Positions 30,763-42,527 of a stretch of DNA of 64,000 bases are shown here, in pieces (the first letter of the stretch is position 1; every line of letters begins with the position of its first letter). A program made the position numbers and the translations under genes. The notes beneath the pieces were generated by a model, which was not told the origin of the DNA, ran no database searches, and saw only the letters and a list, made by a program, of their open reading frames with translations. Origin of the DNA: Allochromatium tepidum (GTDB lineage Bacteria > Pseudomonadota > Gammaproteobacteria > Chromatiales > Chromatiaceae); the NCBI RefSeq assembly GCF_018409545.1, contig NZ_AP024563.1:1380755-1444754 (forward strand). Reading direction: 5' to 3'.

Positions 30763-31095
30763 ATGCAAGCTGTAGCCACACACAAATACGCCCGGATCTC
30801 GGCGCAGAAGGCCCGACTGGTCGCGGATCTGATTCGCGGCAAGCGTGTCGAGGAAGCCATCAACACGCTGTCCTTCAGCCCCAAGAAGGGCGCCGACATC
30901 ATCAAGAAAGTCCTGGAGTCGGCGATCGCCAACGCCGAGCACAATGAGGGCGCCGATATCGACGAACTCAAGGTCGCGGCCATCCAGGTCAACGAGGGGC
31001 CGACCATGAAGCGGATCATGCCGCGCGCCAAGGGCCGCGCCAACCGCATCATGAAACGCACCAGCCACATCACGCTGACCGTGGCCGAAGTCTAG
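30763..31095 (+). CDS. rplV: 50S ribosomal protein L22
   Basis: 110 residues. [20 protein letters not shown] near the N-terminus and the tunnel-lining hairpin [20 protein letters not shown] are typical, with no macrolide-resistance-like change evident. It lies 12 bases after rpsS. Confidence 0.97.
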   Translation: MQAVATHKYARISAQKARLVADLIRGKRVEEAINTLSFSPKKGADIIKKVLESAIANAEHNEGADIDELKVAAIQVNEGPTMKRIMPRAKGRANRIMKRTSHITLTVAEV

Positions 31096-31113
31096 AGGAT
31101 CCAGGGGACCAGT

Positions 31114-31791
31114 ATGGGACAGAAAGTTCATCCGAATGGTATCCGGCTTGGCATCGTCAAGGACTGGACATCCAAGTGGTATGCCAATTCCAAGGACTAT
31201 GCCGATCTGCTCAACACCGATCTCCAGGTCCGCGACTTCCTGCGCAAGGAACTCGCCAAGGCCTCGGTGAGCCGCATCCAGATCGACCGTCCGGCCAAGA
31301 ACGCCCACATCACCATTCACACCGCCCGTCCGGGCGTGGTGATCGGCAAGAAGGGCGAGGACATCGACAAGCTGCGCGCCAAGGTGTCGGCGATGATGGG
31401 CATTCCGGTGCACATCGCCATCGAGGAGATCCGCAAGCCGGAGCTCGACGCGCAGCTGGTGGCCGAGGGCATTGCTCAGCAGCTCGAACGGCGTATCATG
31501 TTCCGCCGCGCCATGAAGCGCTCGATCCAGAACACCATGCGTCTGGGCGCCGAGGGCATCAAGGTCAGCGTCGCCGGTCGTCTGAACGGGGCCGAGATCG
31601 CACGCAGCGAGTGGGCGCGTGAAGGCCGTGTGCCGCTGCACACCCTGCGCGCCGACATCGACTACGGTTTCGCCGAGGCCAAGACGACCTACGGCGTGCT
31701 CGGAGTCAAGGTCTGGATCTTCAAGGGCGAGGTTTTCGGCGACCAGCAGCCCGAGGAACCGGCGCCGAAGGCGTCCGGAAAGAAGGGTTAA
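31114..31791 (+). CDS. rpsC: 30S ribosomal protein S3
   Basis: 225 residues. N-terminal [22 protein letters not shown] domain with [10 protein letters not shown] and the C-terminal S3 domain ending in a Lys-rich tail. Forms the mRNA entry channel with S4 and S5. The tail is slightly shorter than in E. coli (233). Confidence 0.97.
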   Translation: MGQKVHPNGIRLGIVKDWTSKWYANSKDYADLLNTDLQVRDFLRKELAKASVSRIQIDRPAKNAHITIHTARPGVVIGKKGEDIDKLRAKVSAMMGIPVHIAIEEIRKPELDAQLVAEGIAQQLERRIMFRRAMKRSIQNTMRLGAEGIKVSVAGRLNGAEIARSEWAREGRVPLHTLRADIDYGFAEAKTTYGVLGVKVWIFKGEVFGDQQPEEPAPKASGKKG

Positions 31792-31794
31792 GTC

Positions 31795-32208
31795 ATGCTG
31801 CAACCGAAACGCACCAAATTCAGAAAGCAACACAAGGGCCGCAACCGCGGTCTGGCCCAGAGCGGCAACCGGGTGAGCTTCGGCGAGTTCGGTCTCAAGG
31901 CGACCGAGCGTGGTCGTCTCACCGCGCGCCAGATCGAGGCCGCCCGTCGTGCCATCTCCCGTAGCGTCAAGCGTGGCGGCAAGATCTGGATCCGGGTGTT
32001 CCCGGACAAACCGATCTCCAAGAAGCCGCTCGAAGTGCGTATGGGTAAGGGTAAGGGTAACGTCGAGTACTGGGTCGCGCTGATCCAGCCGGGCAGCATG
32101 CTCTACGAGATCGAGGGTGTCAGCGAGGAACTCGCGCGCGAGGCCTTCAAGCTGGCCGCCGCCAAGCTGCCGGTGCAGACCACCTTTGAAAAGCGGACGA
32201 TTCTGTGA
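31795..32208 (+). CDS. rplP: 50S ribosomal protein L16
   Basis: 137 residues. [20 protein letters not shown] and [20 protein letters not shown] are family signatures, the latter including the Arg hydroxylated in E. coli. Its stop TGA shares one base with the rpmC start (TGATG at 32206-32210). Confidence 0.97.
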   Translation: MLQPKRTKFRKQHKGRNRGLAQSGNRVSFGEFGLKATERGRLTARQIEAARRAISRSVKRGGKIWIRVFPDKPISKKPLEVRMGKGKGNVEYWVALIQPGSMLYEIEGVSEELAREAFKLAAAKLPVQTTFEKRTIL

Positions 32209-32408
32209 TGAAGGCCAACGAGCTTAGAACCAACAGCGCCCAAGAGCTTCAGACACAGTTGATGGAGCTGCTGCGCGAGCAATTCAATCTGCGCATGCAG
32301 CGGGGCACCGGTCAGTTGTCCAAGCCTTCGCGCATGAAGGCCGTGCGCCGGGACATCGCCCGGATCAAGACCATCATGGCCGAGCAGAAGGCGGGCGGGA
32401 AATCATGA
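32208..32408 (+). CDS. rpmC: 50S ribosomal protein L29
   Basis: 66 residues, two antiparallel helices ([43 protein letters not shown]). The ATG at 32208 is favoured over GTG 32205 for homology. It overlaps both neighbours, rplP by one base and rpsQ by four. Confidence 0.95.
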   Translation: MKANELRTNSAQELQTQLMELLREQFNLRMQRGTGQLSKPSRMKAVRRDIARIKTIMAEQKAGGKS

Positions 32409-32671
32409 GCGACGAGAACGAGATCAAGACCAACCGGACACTCGAAGGGCGCGTGACCAGCAGCGCCATGGACAAGACCATCACGGTCGTGATCGAGCGC
32501 CGTGTCAAGCACCCGCTCTATGGCAAGTTCATGCGCCGCTCGACCAAGATCCACGCCCACGACGAGGCCAACAGCTGCAACGTCGGCGATCTGGTGCGGG
32601 TCGAGCAGTGCCGTCCGCTCTCCAAGACCAAGACCTGGCGTCTGATCGAGATCCTCGAAAAGGCGCGCTGA
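32405..32671 (+). CDS. rpsQ: 30S ribosomal protein S17
   Basis: 88 residues. OB-fold protein with [20 protein letters not shown] and [13 protein letters not shown]. It starts within the rpmC stop (ATGA). It is the last gene of the S10 operon part; a 111-base spacer follows. Confidence 0.96.
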   Translation: MSDENEIKTNRTLEGRVTSSAMDKTITVVIERRVKHPLYGKFMRRSTKIHAHDEANSCNVGDLVRVEQCRPLSKTKTWRLIEILEKAR

Positions 32672-32782
32672 GCGGCGTTTGCCAGTCTCGCGTACTTCCG
32701 GCTCGGCGCTTGCGGCGCGGCCATTTCGCGGAGCCATCGGTCCATTCCCGGATCAGCAACGAGCTTTTTAGGTATAAAGACA

Positions 32783-33151
32783 ATGATTCAGATGCAGACC
32801 AATCTGAGCGTCGCCGACAACAGCGGCGCCAAGAGCGTGATGTGCATCAAGGTGCTCGGCGGGTCGCATCGTCGCTACGCGGGCATCGGCGATGTCATCA
32901 AGGTCACCGTCAAGGACGCCATCCCACGCGGTAAGGTCAAGAAGGGCGATGTCTACAACGCGGTCGTCGTGCGCACCCGTCATGGCGTGCGTCGTCCCGA
33001 CGGCTCGCTGATCCGTTTCGACGGCAACGCCGCCGTGCTCTTGAATAACCAGCTTCAACCCATCGGCACCCGTATCTTCGGGCCTGTCACGCGCGAGCTG
33101 CGCGGCGAGCGTTTCATGAAGATCATCTCGCTGGCGCCGGAAGTGCTCTGA
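32783..33151 (+). CDS. rplN: 50S ribosomal protein L14
   Basis: 122 residues, [20 protein letters not shown] start. First gene of the spc operon part. The 111-base gap upstream is the place where E. coli has the spc promoter; I see no clear -35/-10 there, so read-through from S10 is likely. Confidence 0.97.
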   Translation: MIQMQTNLSVADNSGAKSVMCIKVLGGSHRRYAGIGDVIKVTVKDAIPRGKVKKGDVYNAVVVRTRHGVRRPDGSLIRFDGNAAVLLNNQLQPIGTRIFGPVTRELRGERFMKIISLAPEVL

Positions 33152-33164
33152 GGAGACGATAGTC

Positions 33165-33482
33165 ATGAGAAAGATCAAGAAGGGTGATGACGTCATGGTC
33201 ATCGCCGGCAAGGACAAGGGCAAGCGCGGCACGGTGCTCAAGGTGATCGACGAGAATCACATCGTCGTCGAGAACATCAACATCGCCCGCAAGCACCGGA
33301 AAGGCAATCCGCAGGCCGGCGTGCCGGGCGGAATCGTCGACAAGGCGATGCCGATCCACGTCTCCAACGTCGGGCTCTACAACCCGATCAAGGGCAGTGC
33401 CGACCGCGTCGGCTTCAAGACTCTGGAAGACGGGCGCAAGGTGCGTGTGTTCAAGTCCAACGGCGAAGTCGTCGACGTCTGA
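33165..33482 (+). CDS. rplX: 50S ribosomal protein L24
   Basis: 105 residues. KOW motif in [20 protein letters not shown] and [20 protein letters not shown]. It is an assembly initiator near the tunnel exit, 13 bases after rplN. Confidence 0.97.
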   Translation: MRKIKKGDDVMVIAGKDKGKRGTVLKVIDENHIVVENINIARKHRKGNPQAGVPGGIVDKAMPIHVSNVGLYNPIKGSADRVGFKTLEDGRKVRVFKSNGEVVDV

Positions 33483-33496
33483 CCGGGTGAAGCGAG

Positions 33497-34036
33497 ATGT
33501 CCAGATTACAGACCGAATACAAAGAGCGCATCGTGCCTCAGCTCAAGGAGCGCTTCGGCTACCAGAGCGTGATGCAGGTGCCCAAGATCGAGAAGATCAC
33601 GCTCAACATGGGCGTGGGCGAGGCCGTGGCCGACAAGAAGGTCATGGACAATGCCGTCGCCGATCTGCGCGCCATCGCCGGTCAGCAGCCGATCGTGACC
33701 TACGCCCGCAAGTCGGTCGCCGGGTTCAAGATCCGCGAAGGCTGGCCGATCGGCTGCAAGGTCACGCTGCGTCGCGAGCGCATGTACGAGTTCCTCGATC
33801 GCCTGATCAATATCTCGATCCCGCGTATCCGCGACTTCCGCGGCCTGAGCGCCAAGTCGTTCGACGGTCGCGGCAACTATTCGATGGGCGTGCGCGAACA
33901 GATCATGTTCCCCGAGATCGATTACGATAAGATCGACGCGCTGCGCGGACTCGACATCACCATCACGACCACGGCGCGGACGGATGAGGAAGGCCGTGCC
34001 CTGCTCGAAGCCTTCAACTTCCCCTTCCGGACCTAA
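33497..34036 (+). CDS. rplE: 50S ribosomal protein L5
   Basis: 179 residues, exactly the E. coli length. [15 protein letters not shown] and the [20 protein letters not shown] segment are typical. It binds 5S rRNA and contacts P-site tRNA. Confidence 0.97.
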   Translation: MSRLQTEYKERIVPQLKERFGYQSVMQVPKIEKITLNMGVGEAVADKKVMDNAVADLRAIAGQQPIVTYARKSVAGFKIREGWPIGCKVTLRRERMYEFLDRLINISIPRIRDFRGLSAKSFDGRGNYSMGVREQIMFPEIDYDKIDALRGLDITITTTARTDEEGRALLEAFNFPFRT

Positions 34037-34045
34037 GGTAATCGC

Positions 34046-34351
34046 ATGGCGAAGAAGAGTATGATTGCGCGCGATCGCAAGCGCACCGAGACCGCCGCCC
34101 GCTTCAGTGCCAAGCGCGCGGCCCTCAAGGCGGTGATCAATGATCGCAACGCCACGCCCGAGCAGATCGACGAGGCGACGCTGAAGCTGCAGAAGCTGCC
34201 GCGCGACGCCGGCCCGACGCGCCAGCAGCGTCGCTGCCGCGTCAGCGGTCGCCCGCACGCGGTCTATCGCAAGTTCGGTCTGTCGCGCAACAAGCTGCGC
34301 GAGGCCGTGATGCGCGGGGACGTCCCCGGCGTCGTCAAGGCGAGCTGGTAA
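34046..34351 (+). CDS. rpsN: 30S ribosomal protein S14 (long, zinc-free form)
   Basis: 101 residues. C-terminal [20 protein letters not shown] lacks the CxxC pairs of the short zinc-binding paralogue, so this is the C-minus form. Starts nine bases after rplE. Confidence 0.97.
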   Translation: MAKKSMIARDRKRTETAARFSAKRAALKAVINDRNATPEQIDEATLKLQKLPRDAGPTRQQRRCRVSGRPHAVYRKFGLSRNKLREAVMRGDVPGVVKASW

Positions 34352-34420
34352 GCTCAGCCACACGTTTTTCAACCTATCGGGTATCGCGTCGCAACGACGG
34401 CCTGACCCACGGAGAAGCCA

Positions 34421-34816
34421 ATGAGTATGTCGGATCCGATTGCGGATATGCTGACACGCATCCGCAACGGCCAGCAGCGCGGTAAGATCACGATCGTGAT
34501 GCCGTCCTCCAAGCAGAAGGTCGCGATCGCGAACCTGCTGAAGGAAGAAGGCTACATCGCCGACGCCATGGTCGAAGCCAAGAGCGGCAAGCCCGAGCTG
34601 GTCATCAAGCTCAAGTATTATCGCGGCAAGCCCGTGATCGAGTTCCTCAAGCGCGTTTCGCGCCCCGGACTGCGCATCTATCGCGGCAAAGACGAGCTGC
34701 CCAAGGTCTGGGCCGGACTCGGCATCGCCATCGTCTCCACCTCCAAGGGTCTGATGACCGACCGCGCGGCCCGTCAGGCCGGACACGGCGGCGAGATCAT
34801 CGCCTACGTCGCTTAA
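34421..34816 (+). CDS. rpsH: 30S ribosomal protein S8
   Basis: 131 residues from ATG 34421 ([18 protein letters not shown]), matching the usual N-terminus better than the ATG six bases further on. C-terminal [20 protein letters not shown] is typical. In E. coli S8 represses the spc operon at the rplE start. Confidence 0.97.
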   Translation: MSMSDPIADMLTRIRNGQQRGKITIVMPSSKQKVAIANLLKEEGYIADAMVEAKSGKPELVIKLKYYRGKPVIEFLKRVSRPGLRIYRGKDELPKVWAGLGIAIVSTSKGLMTDRAARQAGHGGEIIAYVA

Positions 34817-34829
34817 GGGGGAGACTACG

Positions 34830-35363
34830 ATGTCACGTGTTGCAAAAGCTCCCATCAAGCTGCCCAAGGGCGTCACCGTCGAGATCAGCGGTCAGGACGT
34901 CAAGGTCAAGGGTCCGAAGGGCGCCCTGGACTGGCGTGTCCATCCGACCGTTCGCGTCTGCGAAGAGAACGGCGAGATCCGGGTCGCGCCCGCCGAGGGC
35001 CAGACCGAAGCCTGGGCCATGGCCGGCACCACCCGTGCGCTGCTCAACAACATGGTCACCGGCTGCGGCACCGGTTTTACGCGCAAGCTGACCCTGGTCG
35101 GCGTCGGTTATCGCGCGCAGGCCAAGGGCGACGTGCTCAACCTCAGCCTGGGCTTCTCACATCCGGTCGACTATCCGGTGCCGAAGGGCATCACGATCGA
35201 GACCCCCAGTCAGACCGAGATCCTGGTGTCGGGCGCCGACAAGCAGCAGGTCGGTCAGGTCGCCTCCGAGATCCGGGCCTATCGTCCGCCGGAGCCGTAC
35301 AAGGGCAAGGGTGTTCGTTACGCGGACGAGAACGTCCTGCGTAAGGAAGCCAAGAAGAAATAA
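34830..35363 (+). CDS. rplF: 50S ribosomal protein L6
   Basis: 177 residues. VARAPI-type start ([20 protein letters not shown]) and C-terminal [20 protein letters not shown]. It sits near the sarcin-ricin loop and GTPase centre. Confidence 0.97.
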   Translation: MSRVAKAPIKLPKGVTVEISGQDVKVKGPKGALDWRVHPTVRVCEENGEIRVAPAEGQTEAWAMAGTTRALLNNMVTGCGTGFTRKLTLVGVGYRAQAKGDVLNLSLGFSHPVDYPVPKGITIETPSQTEILVSGADKQQVGQVASEIRAYRPPEPYKGKGVRYADENVLRKEAKKK

Positions 35364-35375
35364 GGGGTCTCAACG

Positions 35376-35738
35376 ATGGACAAGAAACAGGCTCGCCTGC
35401 GTCGTGCGACGCGGGCCCGCGCCAAGATTCGCGAGCTTGGCGTCTACCGGCTGTGCGTGCATCGCACGCCGCGCCACACCTATGCCCAGATCATCGCGCC
35501 CGGCGAGACCGGCGACCGCGTGCTCGCCAGCGCCTCGACCGTCGAGAAGGCCCTGGCCGAGCAGATCACGGGCAACAAGGCCAACATCGCCGCCGCCGTC
35601 GTCATCGGCAAGGCGATCGCCGAGCGCGCCCTGGCCGCTGGTGTCGAGACAGTCGCCTTCGACCGTTCCGGCTTCCGTTATCACGGCCGTCTCAAGGCGC
35701 TGGCGGATGCCGCGCGTGAAGGCGGGTTGAAATTCTAG
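35376..35738 (+). CDS. rplR: 50S ribosomal protein L18
   Basis: 120 residues with [17 protein letters not shown] and the C-terminal [20 protein letters not shown]. Binds 5S rRNA with L5. Starts 12 bases after rplF. Confidence 0.97.
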   Translation: MDKKQARLRRATRARAKIRELGVYRLCVHRTPRHTYAQIIAPGETGDRVLASASTVEKALAEQITGNKANIAAAVVIGKAIAERALAAGVETVAFDRSGFRYHGRLKALADAAREGGLKF

Positions 35739-35749
35739 GGGAGCGAGCA

Positions 35750-36256
35750 ATGGCAAACTTCAATCCAAAAGTGGAAGGCGACGATCTCCTCGAAAAGCTG
35801 GTGGCGGTCAACCGTGTCGCCAAGGTGGTCAAGGGTGGCCGTCAGTTCGGTTTCGCCGCCCTGACCGTGGTCGGCGACGGCAAGGGCCGGGTCGGCTTCG
35901 GTCGCGGCAAGGCGCGTGAGGTGCCGATCGCGATCCAGAAGGCGATGGAGAACGCGCGCAAGAACATGATCGAGGTCAAGCTCAACGGCTCGACCCTGCA
36001 ATATCCGTTGCAGGGCAAGCATGGTGCGGCCAAGGTCTTCATGCAGCCGGCCTCCGAGGGTACCGGCATCATCGCCGGCGGTGCCATGCGTGCCGTGTTC
36101 GAGGTGCTGGGCGTGCAGAACGTGCTCGCCAAGTGCATCGGCACCAACAACCCGATCAATGTCGTGCGCGCCACCGTCAATGGTCTGCGCGCCATGACCG
36201 ATCCGGCGACCGTCGCCGCCAAGCGCGGCAAGAGCGTCGAAGAGATCCTGGGGTAA
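35750..36256 (+). CDS. rpsE: 30S ribosomal protein S5
   Basis: 168 residues. The double-stranded RNA-binding-like N-terminal domain has [20 protein letters not shown] with the lysine/glycine loop unchanged at spectinomycin-related positions. [19 protein letters not shown] is typical. It contributes to decoding accuracy and the mRNA helicase channel. Confidence 0.97.
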   Translation: MANFNPKVEGDDLLEKLVAVNRVAKVVKGGRQFGFAALTVVGDGKGRVGFGRGKAREVPIAIQKAMENARKNMIEVKLNGSTLQYPLQGKHGAAKVFMQPASEGTGIIAGGAMRAVFEVLGVQNVLAKCIGTNNPINVVRATVNGLRAMTDPATVAAKRGKSVEEILG

Positions 36257-36259
36257 GCG

Positions 36260-36451
36260 ATGTCCGACAAGAAAATGATGAAGGTCAAGCTGGTGCGCAG
36301 CGTGCACGGCCGCCTGGAAAAGCACAAGGCCTGCGTGCGCGGTCTGGGTCTGCGTCGCATGCATCAGGTCGTCGAAGTCGAGGATACGCCCTGTACGCGC
36401 GGCATGGTCAATGCCGTGCAGTACATGGTCAAGGTCGTGGAGGAAGCCTGA
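36260..36451 (+). CDS. rpmD: 50S ribosomal protein L30
   Basis: 63 residues, [20 protein letters not shown] then [17 protein letters not shown]. Small globular protein of the 50S subunit, three bases after rpsE and one base before rplO. Confidence 0.96.
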   Translation: MSDKKMMKVKLVRSVHGRLEKHKACVRGLGLRRMHQVVEVEDTPCTRGMVNAVQYMVKVVEEA

Positions 36452-36452
36452 G

Positions 36453-36887
36453 ATGAAACTCAATGATCTGCGGCCCGATCCGGGCAGCCGTCCCTCCGCC
36501 AAGCGCGTCGGTCGCGGTATCGGCAGCGGCCTGGGCAAGACCTGCGGGCGCGGCCACAAGGGTCAGAAGGCCCGTGCCGGCGGCTTCCACAAGGTCGGCT
36601 TCGAGGGCGGTCAGATGCCCTTGCAGCGTCGTCTGCCCAAGGTCGGCTTCCGTTCGCGCAAGTCGCTGGAGAAGGACGAGATACGTCTGACCGAGCTGAA
36701 CCTGGTCGAGGGCGATGTCGTCGACCTGGAGACGCTCAGAGCGGCCGGCCTGCTCAATCGCGTCGTCAAGAGCGTCAAGATCATCGCCTCCGGCGAGGTC
36801 ACGCGCGCCCTGACCATCCGTGGTCTGGGTGTGACCAAGGGCGCGCGCGCCGCGATCGAGGCCGCCGGCGGCACGATCGAAGACTAA
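36453..36887 (+). CDS. rplO: 50S ribosomal protein L15
   Basis: 144 residues from ATG 36453 ([20 protein letters not shown]); an upstream in-frame ATG lies within rpmD. Gly-rich [20 protein letters not shown] region. Late-assembly protein. Followed 18 bases later by secY. Confidence 0.97.
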   Translation: MKLNDLRPDPGSRPSAKRVGRGIGSGLGKTCGRGHKGQKARAGGFHKVGFEGGQMPLQRRLPKVGFRSRKSLEKDEIRLTELNLVEGDVVDLETLRAAGLLNRVVKSVKIIASGEVTRALTIRGLGVTKGARAAIEAAGGTIED

Positions 36888-36905
36888 CCCAAGGGTTTGT
36901 GACGG

Positions 36906-38258
<1,353 letters not shown>

Positions 38259-38377
38259 GGCCGTCAACAAATATTGACTAGACCGCGCCGGCGCGGCGAC
38301 CGTCCGGAGTCGCTCTCGGACGGTCGGTTCATTGCAAACACCGCCTGTCGTACTTGGACGCGGTTTGGGAGACAAAA

Positions 38378-38491
38378 ATGAAAGTGCGTGCATCCGTCAA
38401 GAAGCTGTGCAGAAACTGCCGAATCATTCGGCGCAATGGCTCGGTGCGTGTGATCTGTTCCGATCCGCGTCACAAGCAGCGCCAGGGTTGA
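38378..38491 (+). CDS. rpmJ: 50S ribosomal protein L36 (zinc-binding form)
   Basis: 37 residues, [20 protein letters not shown] and ending KQRQG. The four zinc ligands are present: Cys11, Cys14, Cys27 and His32. ATG at 38378; usual position between secY and rpsM, 119 bases after secY. Confidence 0.95.
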   Translation: MKVRASVKKLCRNCRIIRRNGSVRVICSDPRHKQRQG

Positions 38492-38502
38492 CCAATCCTT
38501 GG

Positions 38503-38530
38503 TTGACCGGAACAAACCGTTTGATATACT
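38503..38530 (+). promoter_or_regulatory. Candidate promoter of the alpha operon (rpsM)
   Basis: TTGACC (38503-38508), 16 bases, TATACT (38525-38530). The rpsM start is 45 bases downstream. A second GGTTGACC copy lies at 38487-38494, overlapping the end of rpmJ. Confidence 0.65.
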
Positions 38531-38575
38531 ACGCGGTTTACCCGCTGAGCATTTAGGACTAAGGGGTTCGTAAAC

Positions 38576-38932
<357 letters not shown>

Positions 38933-38969
38933 GCGCTCGCGCTCGGCCAGATGAGCTGGATTACGTCGA

Positions 38970-39359
38970 ATGGCTAAACCGATTCGCAACACGAAGAAGA
39001 AAGTCAAGAAGCAGGTCGCGGACGGGGTCGCCCACGTCCACGCCTCCTTCAACAACACCATCATCACCATTACCGACCGGCAGGGCAACGCCCTGGCCTG
39101 GGCAACCTCCGGCGGCTCGGGTTTCCGCGGCTCGCGCAAGAGCACGCCCTTCGCCGCTCAGGTCGCCGCCGACAAGGCCGGTCAGGCCGCGAAGGAATAC
39201 GGTCTGCGCAACCTGGATGTCAACGTCAAGGGGCCGGGACCGGGACGCGAGTCCGCCGTGCGCGCGCTCAACAATGCCGGATTCAAGATCACCAGCATCA
39301 CCGACGTGACGCCCATCCCGCACAACGGCTGCCGCCCGCCCAAGAAGCGGCGCGTCTGA
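38970..39359 (+). CDS. rpsK: 30S ribosomal protein S11
   Basis: 129 residues with [20 protein letters not shown] and the C-terminal [18 protein letters not shown], including the Asn-Gly site of isoaspartate formation reported in E. coli. Platform protein near the mRNA exit. Confidence 0.97.
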   Translation: MAKPIRNTKKKVKKQVADGVAHVHASFNNTIITITDRQGNALAWATSGGSGFRGSRKSTPFAAQVAADKAGQAAKEYGLRNLDVNVKGPGPGRESAVRALNNAGFKITSITDVTPIPHNGCRPPKKRRV

Positions 39360-39386
39360 CGGCCCGACAGTTCAACAGGAAGACAT

Positions 39387-40007
39387 ATGGCACGTTATAC
39401 AGGCCCGACCTGCAAGCTGGCGCGGCGCGAGGGTGTAGACCTTTCGCTCAAGAGCCGCGCGCGTTCGCTCGATACCAAGTGCAAGCTGGAGAAGCAGCCC
39501 GGTCAGACGTCCGACCGTCGCCGCCGCCTCTCCGACTACGGCGTGCAGCTGCGCGAGAAGCAGAAGGTGCGTCGTATCTACGGTGTGCTCGAGAAGCAGT
39601 TCCGCAACTACTACAAGAAGGCTGCTCAGTCCAAGGGCGCGACCGGTGAGAACCTGCTGCAGATCCTCGAACGCCGGCTCGACAACGTCGTCTACCGGAT
39701 GGGCTTCGGGTCCACGCGCGCCGAGGCGCGCCAGCTCGTCAGCCACAAGGGCATCCTGGTCAACGGCCGTATCGTCAACATTCCTTCCTATCAGGTCGGC
39801 GCCGACGATCACATCGAAGTCCGTGAGCCGGCCAAGAAGCAGGTGCGCGTGCAGAACGCCATGGCCCTGGCCGAGCAGTACGGCTTTCCGGATTGGGTCG
39901 AGGTCGACAGCAAGGGTCTGAAGGGCGTGTTCAAGCGCATCCCGGACCGTTCGGATCTGCCGGCCGACATCAACGAATCTCTGATCGTCGAGCTGTACTC
40001 CAAGTAA
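39387..40007 (+). CDS. rpsD: 30S ribosomal protein S4
   Basis: 206 residues, [20 protein letters not shown]. The S4 RNA-binding domain contains [20 protein letters not shown]. It initiates 30S assembly; in E. coli it represses the alpha operon at a pseudoknot near rpsM. Confidence 0.97.
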   Translation: MARYTGPTCKLARREGVDLSLKSRARSLDTKCKLEKQPGQTSDRRRRLSDYGVQLREKQKVRRIYGVLEKQFRNYYKKAAQSKGATGENLLQILERRLDNVVYRMGFGSTRAEARQLVSHKGILVNGRIVNIPSYQVGADDHIEVREPAKKQVRVQNAMALAEQYGFPDWVEVDSKGLKGVFKRIPDRSDLPADINESLIVELYSK

Positions 40008-40029
40008 GGAGCTCCCTGAGAGGCACTGA

Positions 40030-41043
40030 ATGACTGACGCTATTGGCGAATTTCTCAAGCCGCGCATCGTCAAGGTCGAGGAGGTCGACGGCAACCCGTG
40101 TCATTCACGGGTCTCGCTGGAGCCGCTCGAGCGCGGTTTCGGCCACACGCTCGGCAACGCGCTGCGGCGAATCCTGTTGTCGTCGATGGACGGGTACGCC
40201 GTAACGGAAGTCGAGATCCAGGGCGTGCTGCACGAGTACACCACGCTGGAGGGTGTGCAGGAGGACGTGCTCGAAATCCTGCTCAACCTCAAGCAGATCG
40301 CCATCGTGCTGCATGGCAAGGACGAGGCGATCTTCGCGCTGAGCAAGCGCGGTCCGGGACCGGTGACGGCGGGCGACATCGCCATCGATCACACGGCCGA
40401 GATCACCAACCCCGAGCTGGTGATCGCCAACCTGACGGCCGACACCGAGCTGAGCATGACCCTGACCGTGCGTCGCGGTCGCGGCTATGAGCCGGCGAGC
40501 CAGCGCGAGATGGAGGGGGGCGAGGATCGGCCGATCGGCAAGCTGCCGATCGACGCCTCCTTCAGCCCGGTGCGGCGCGTGGCCATCGAGGTGCAGTCGG
40601 CGCGTGTCGAACAGCGTACCGACCTCGACCGGCTGGTGATCGATCTGGAGACCAACGGCACCATCGATCCGAAGGAGACCATCCAGCGCGCGGCCACCAT
40701 CCTGCGCGATCAGTTGTCGAGCTTCGTGGCGCTGGAAGGCACGGTGCCGGCCGAGACCCAGGTTCAGGAGACACGCGACGAGTCGCCTTACGATCCGATC
40801 CTGCTGCGTCCGGTCGACGACCTGGAGCTGACGGTGCGTTCGGCCAACTGCCTCAAGGCCGAGAACATCTATCTGATCGGCGACCTGATCCAGCGCACCG
40901 AGGTCGAGCTGCTCAAGACGCCCAATCTGGGCAAGAAGTCGCTCACCGAGATCAAGGACGTGCTGGCCACGCGCGGGCTGTCACTGGGCATGCGTCTCGA
41001 GAACTGGCCGCCCGAGAACATCGCCGAACTCAGTATTCGCTAA
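40030..41043 (+). CDS. rpoA: RNA polymerase alpha subunit
   Basis: 337 residues. N-terminal dimerisation domain with [20 protein letters not shown], then a linker and the C-terminal domain ([34 protein letters not shown]) that binds UP elements and activators. Usual position after rpsD. Confidence 0.98.
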   Translation: MTDAIGEFLKPRIVKVEEVDGNPCHSRVSLEPLERGFGHTLGNALRRILLSSMDGYAVTEVEIQGVLHEYTTLEGVQEDVLEILLNLKQIAIVLHGKDEAIFALSKRGPGPVTAGDIAIDHTAEITNPELVIANLTADTELSMTLTVRRGRGYEPASQREMEGGEDRPIGKLPIDASFSPVRRVAIEVQSARVEQRTDLDRLVIDLETNGTIDPKETIQRAATILRDQLSSFVALEGTVPAETQVQETRDESPYDPILLRPVDDLELTVRSANCLKAENIYLIGDLIQRTEVELLKTPNLGKKSLTEIKDVLATRGLSLGMRLENWPPENIAELSIR

Positions 41044-41128
41044 GACCGGCGTGCGGATCCGGTATTGGGATCCGCACCGGCCGACCCACGCCATCTAACG
41101 ATTTAACGATTATTTCGGGATCAGGACC

Positions 41129-41521
41129 ATGCGTCACCGCAAAGCCGGAAGGCAACTGAATCGCACCAGCTCGCACCGCGAGGCCATGTTCCGCAACATG
41201 GCTTCCTCGCTCTTCCGTCACGAGCTGATCAAGACCACACTGCCCAAGGCCAAGGAACTGCGTCGCGTCGCCGAGCCCTTGATCACCCTGGCCAAGACCG
41301 ACTCGGTTCATACGCGCCGTCTGGCGTTCTCGCGTCTGCGCGACAAGGAAGCGGTCGGCAAGCTGTTCGTCGAACTGGGTCCGCGTTATCAGGGCCGTCC
41401 GGGTGGTTATCTGCGTATCCTCAAGTGCGGCTATCGTCACAGCGACGCCGCGCCCATGGCCTATGTCGAGCTGGTCGATCGTCCGGCGACGGCGGTGGCG
41501 GTCGAGGACGACGAGGATTGA
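41129..41521 (+). CDS. rplQ: 50S ribosomal protein L17
   Basis: 130 residues, [20 protein letters not shown] and [20 protein letters not shown]. Last gene of the alpha operon, followed by an intrinsic terminator 63 bases later. Confidence 0.97.
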   Translation: MRHRKAGRQLNRTSSHREAMFRNMASSLFRHELIKTTLPKAKELRRVAEPLITLAKTDSVHTRRLAFSRLRDKEAVGKLFVELGPRYQGRPGGYLRILKCGYRHSDAAPMAYVELVDRPATAVAVEDDED

Positions 41522-41583
41522 AGTGCATCCTGTCTGGAGTAGGAGACTCTGTGGGATGAGTCGATCCGATTCCAGGACGCCTT

Positions 41584-41612
41584 AAAAAGCCGGGCTTGTG
41601 CTCGGCTTTTTT
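41584..41612 (+). terminator. Intrinsic terminator of the ribosomal protein cluster
   Basis: AAAAAGCCG (41584-41592) pairs with CGGCTTTTT (41603-41611) around a 10-base loop, with a T-run built into the 3' arm. It follows rplQ. Confidence 0.9.
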
Positions 41613-41667
41613 GTGTCCGATCGAAACGCTGCCGGCTTCGATCTTTCGATCCAGGGAGACCTGATCC

Positions 41668-42414
41668 ATGTCTGCTCAGCCTGCTATCGAGCGCATTCTG
41701 CTCGCCACGGACTTTGGCGCGGATCTCTATGTCGGGCAGATGCAGGCGCGTCTGCATTCGCTCGTGCCCGGTGTTCCCTGCATGGGTCTCATGCAGGATC
41801 TGCCGCCGTTCAGACCGGATCTGGCGGCGTATCTGCTCCCGGCGCTGTTGCGTGATCTACCGGGCGATTCGCTCCTGCTCTGTATCGTCGATCCTGGGGT
41901 CGGTGGTGAGCGTGCCGGATTGCTGGTTCGGGCCGATGACCATTGGTTGATCGGGCCGGACAATGGGTTGTTTGCGCTTGTAGCGCGGCGTGCCGGTGAT
42001 GGGGCTGTGTGGCGGATCGGTTGGCAGCCGGAGCGGATGTCGGCGAGCTTCCACGGGCGCGACTGGTTCGCACCGGCCGCCGCGCGTTTGGTTCTGGGCG
42101 AGGATCTGGAACGGACGCCGTTGGTGCCGGACAACATGGTCGGTGCCGACTGGCCGGACGAACGCGCGACCATCGTCTATGTCGACCATTTCGGCAATCT
42201 GATGACCGGTGTGCGCGCAGCCGGTGTTTCTGCCGAGGCCGTGTTGCGGGTTCGGGGACAGCCGCTACCCCGCACCCGGACCTTCTGCGAAGTCGAACCG
42301 GGGCAGGCGTTCTGGTACGAAAACTCCCTGGGTCTGATCGAGATCGCGGTCAATCAGGGGCGCGCCGATCGACAGCTTGCGCTGGGGGTGGGCGATTCGG
42401 TCGAGTTTGGCTGA
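41668..42414 (+). CDS. SAM hydroxide adenosyltransferase family protein (DUF62)
   Basis: 248 residues. Family motifs: LATDFGADLYVGQM with the conserved Asp-Phe-Gly, CIVDPGVGGERAGLLV, IGPDNGLFALV, FHGRDWFAPAAA and VDHFGNLMT. Characterised members hydrolyse S-adenosylmethionine to adenosine and methionine and are related to the fluorinase/chlorinase. The physiological role in bacteria is unclear. It has its own upstream sequence after the rplQ terminator and no functionally linked neighbours. Confidence 0.88.
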   Translation: MSAQPAIERILLATDFGADLYVGQMQARLHSLVPGVPCMGLMQDLPPFRPDLAAYLLPALLRDLPGDSLLLCIVDPGVGGERAGLLVRADDHWLIGPDNGLFALVARRAGDGAVWRIGWQPERMSASFHGRDWFAPAAARLVLGEDLERTPLVPDNMVGADWPDERATIVYVDHFGNLMTGVRAAGVSAEAVLRVRGQPLPRTRTFCEVEPGQAFWYENSLGLIEIAVNQGRADRQLALGVGDSVEFG

Positions 42415-42527
42415 TGGGGTAGGGCGCTTGGCGCGCCCTCGCTCGCAGGGTGTCCCCAACCAAATGGGCAGTCGGCTCTGCACAGCAAGAGAGCACCGCC
42501 TTCACACGGCAAGGTTCATCGTAAATC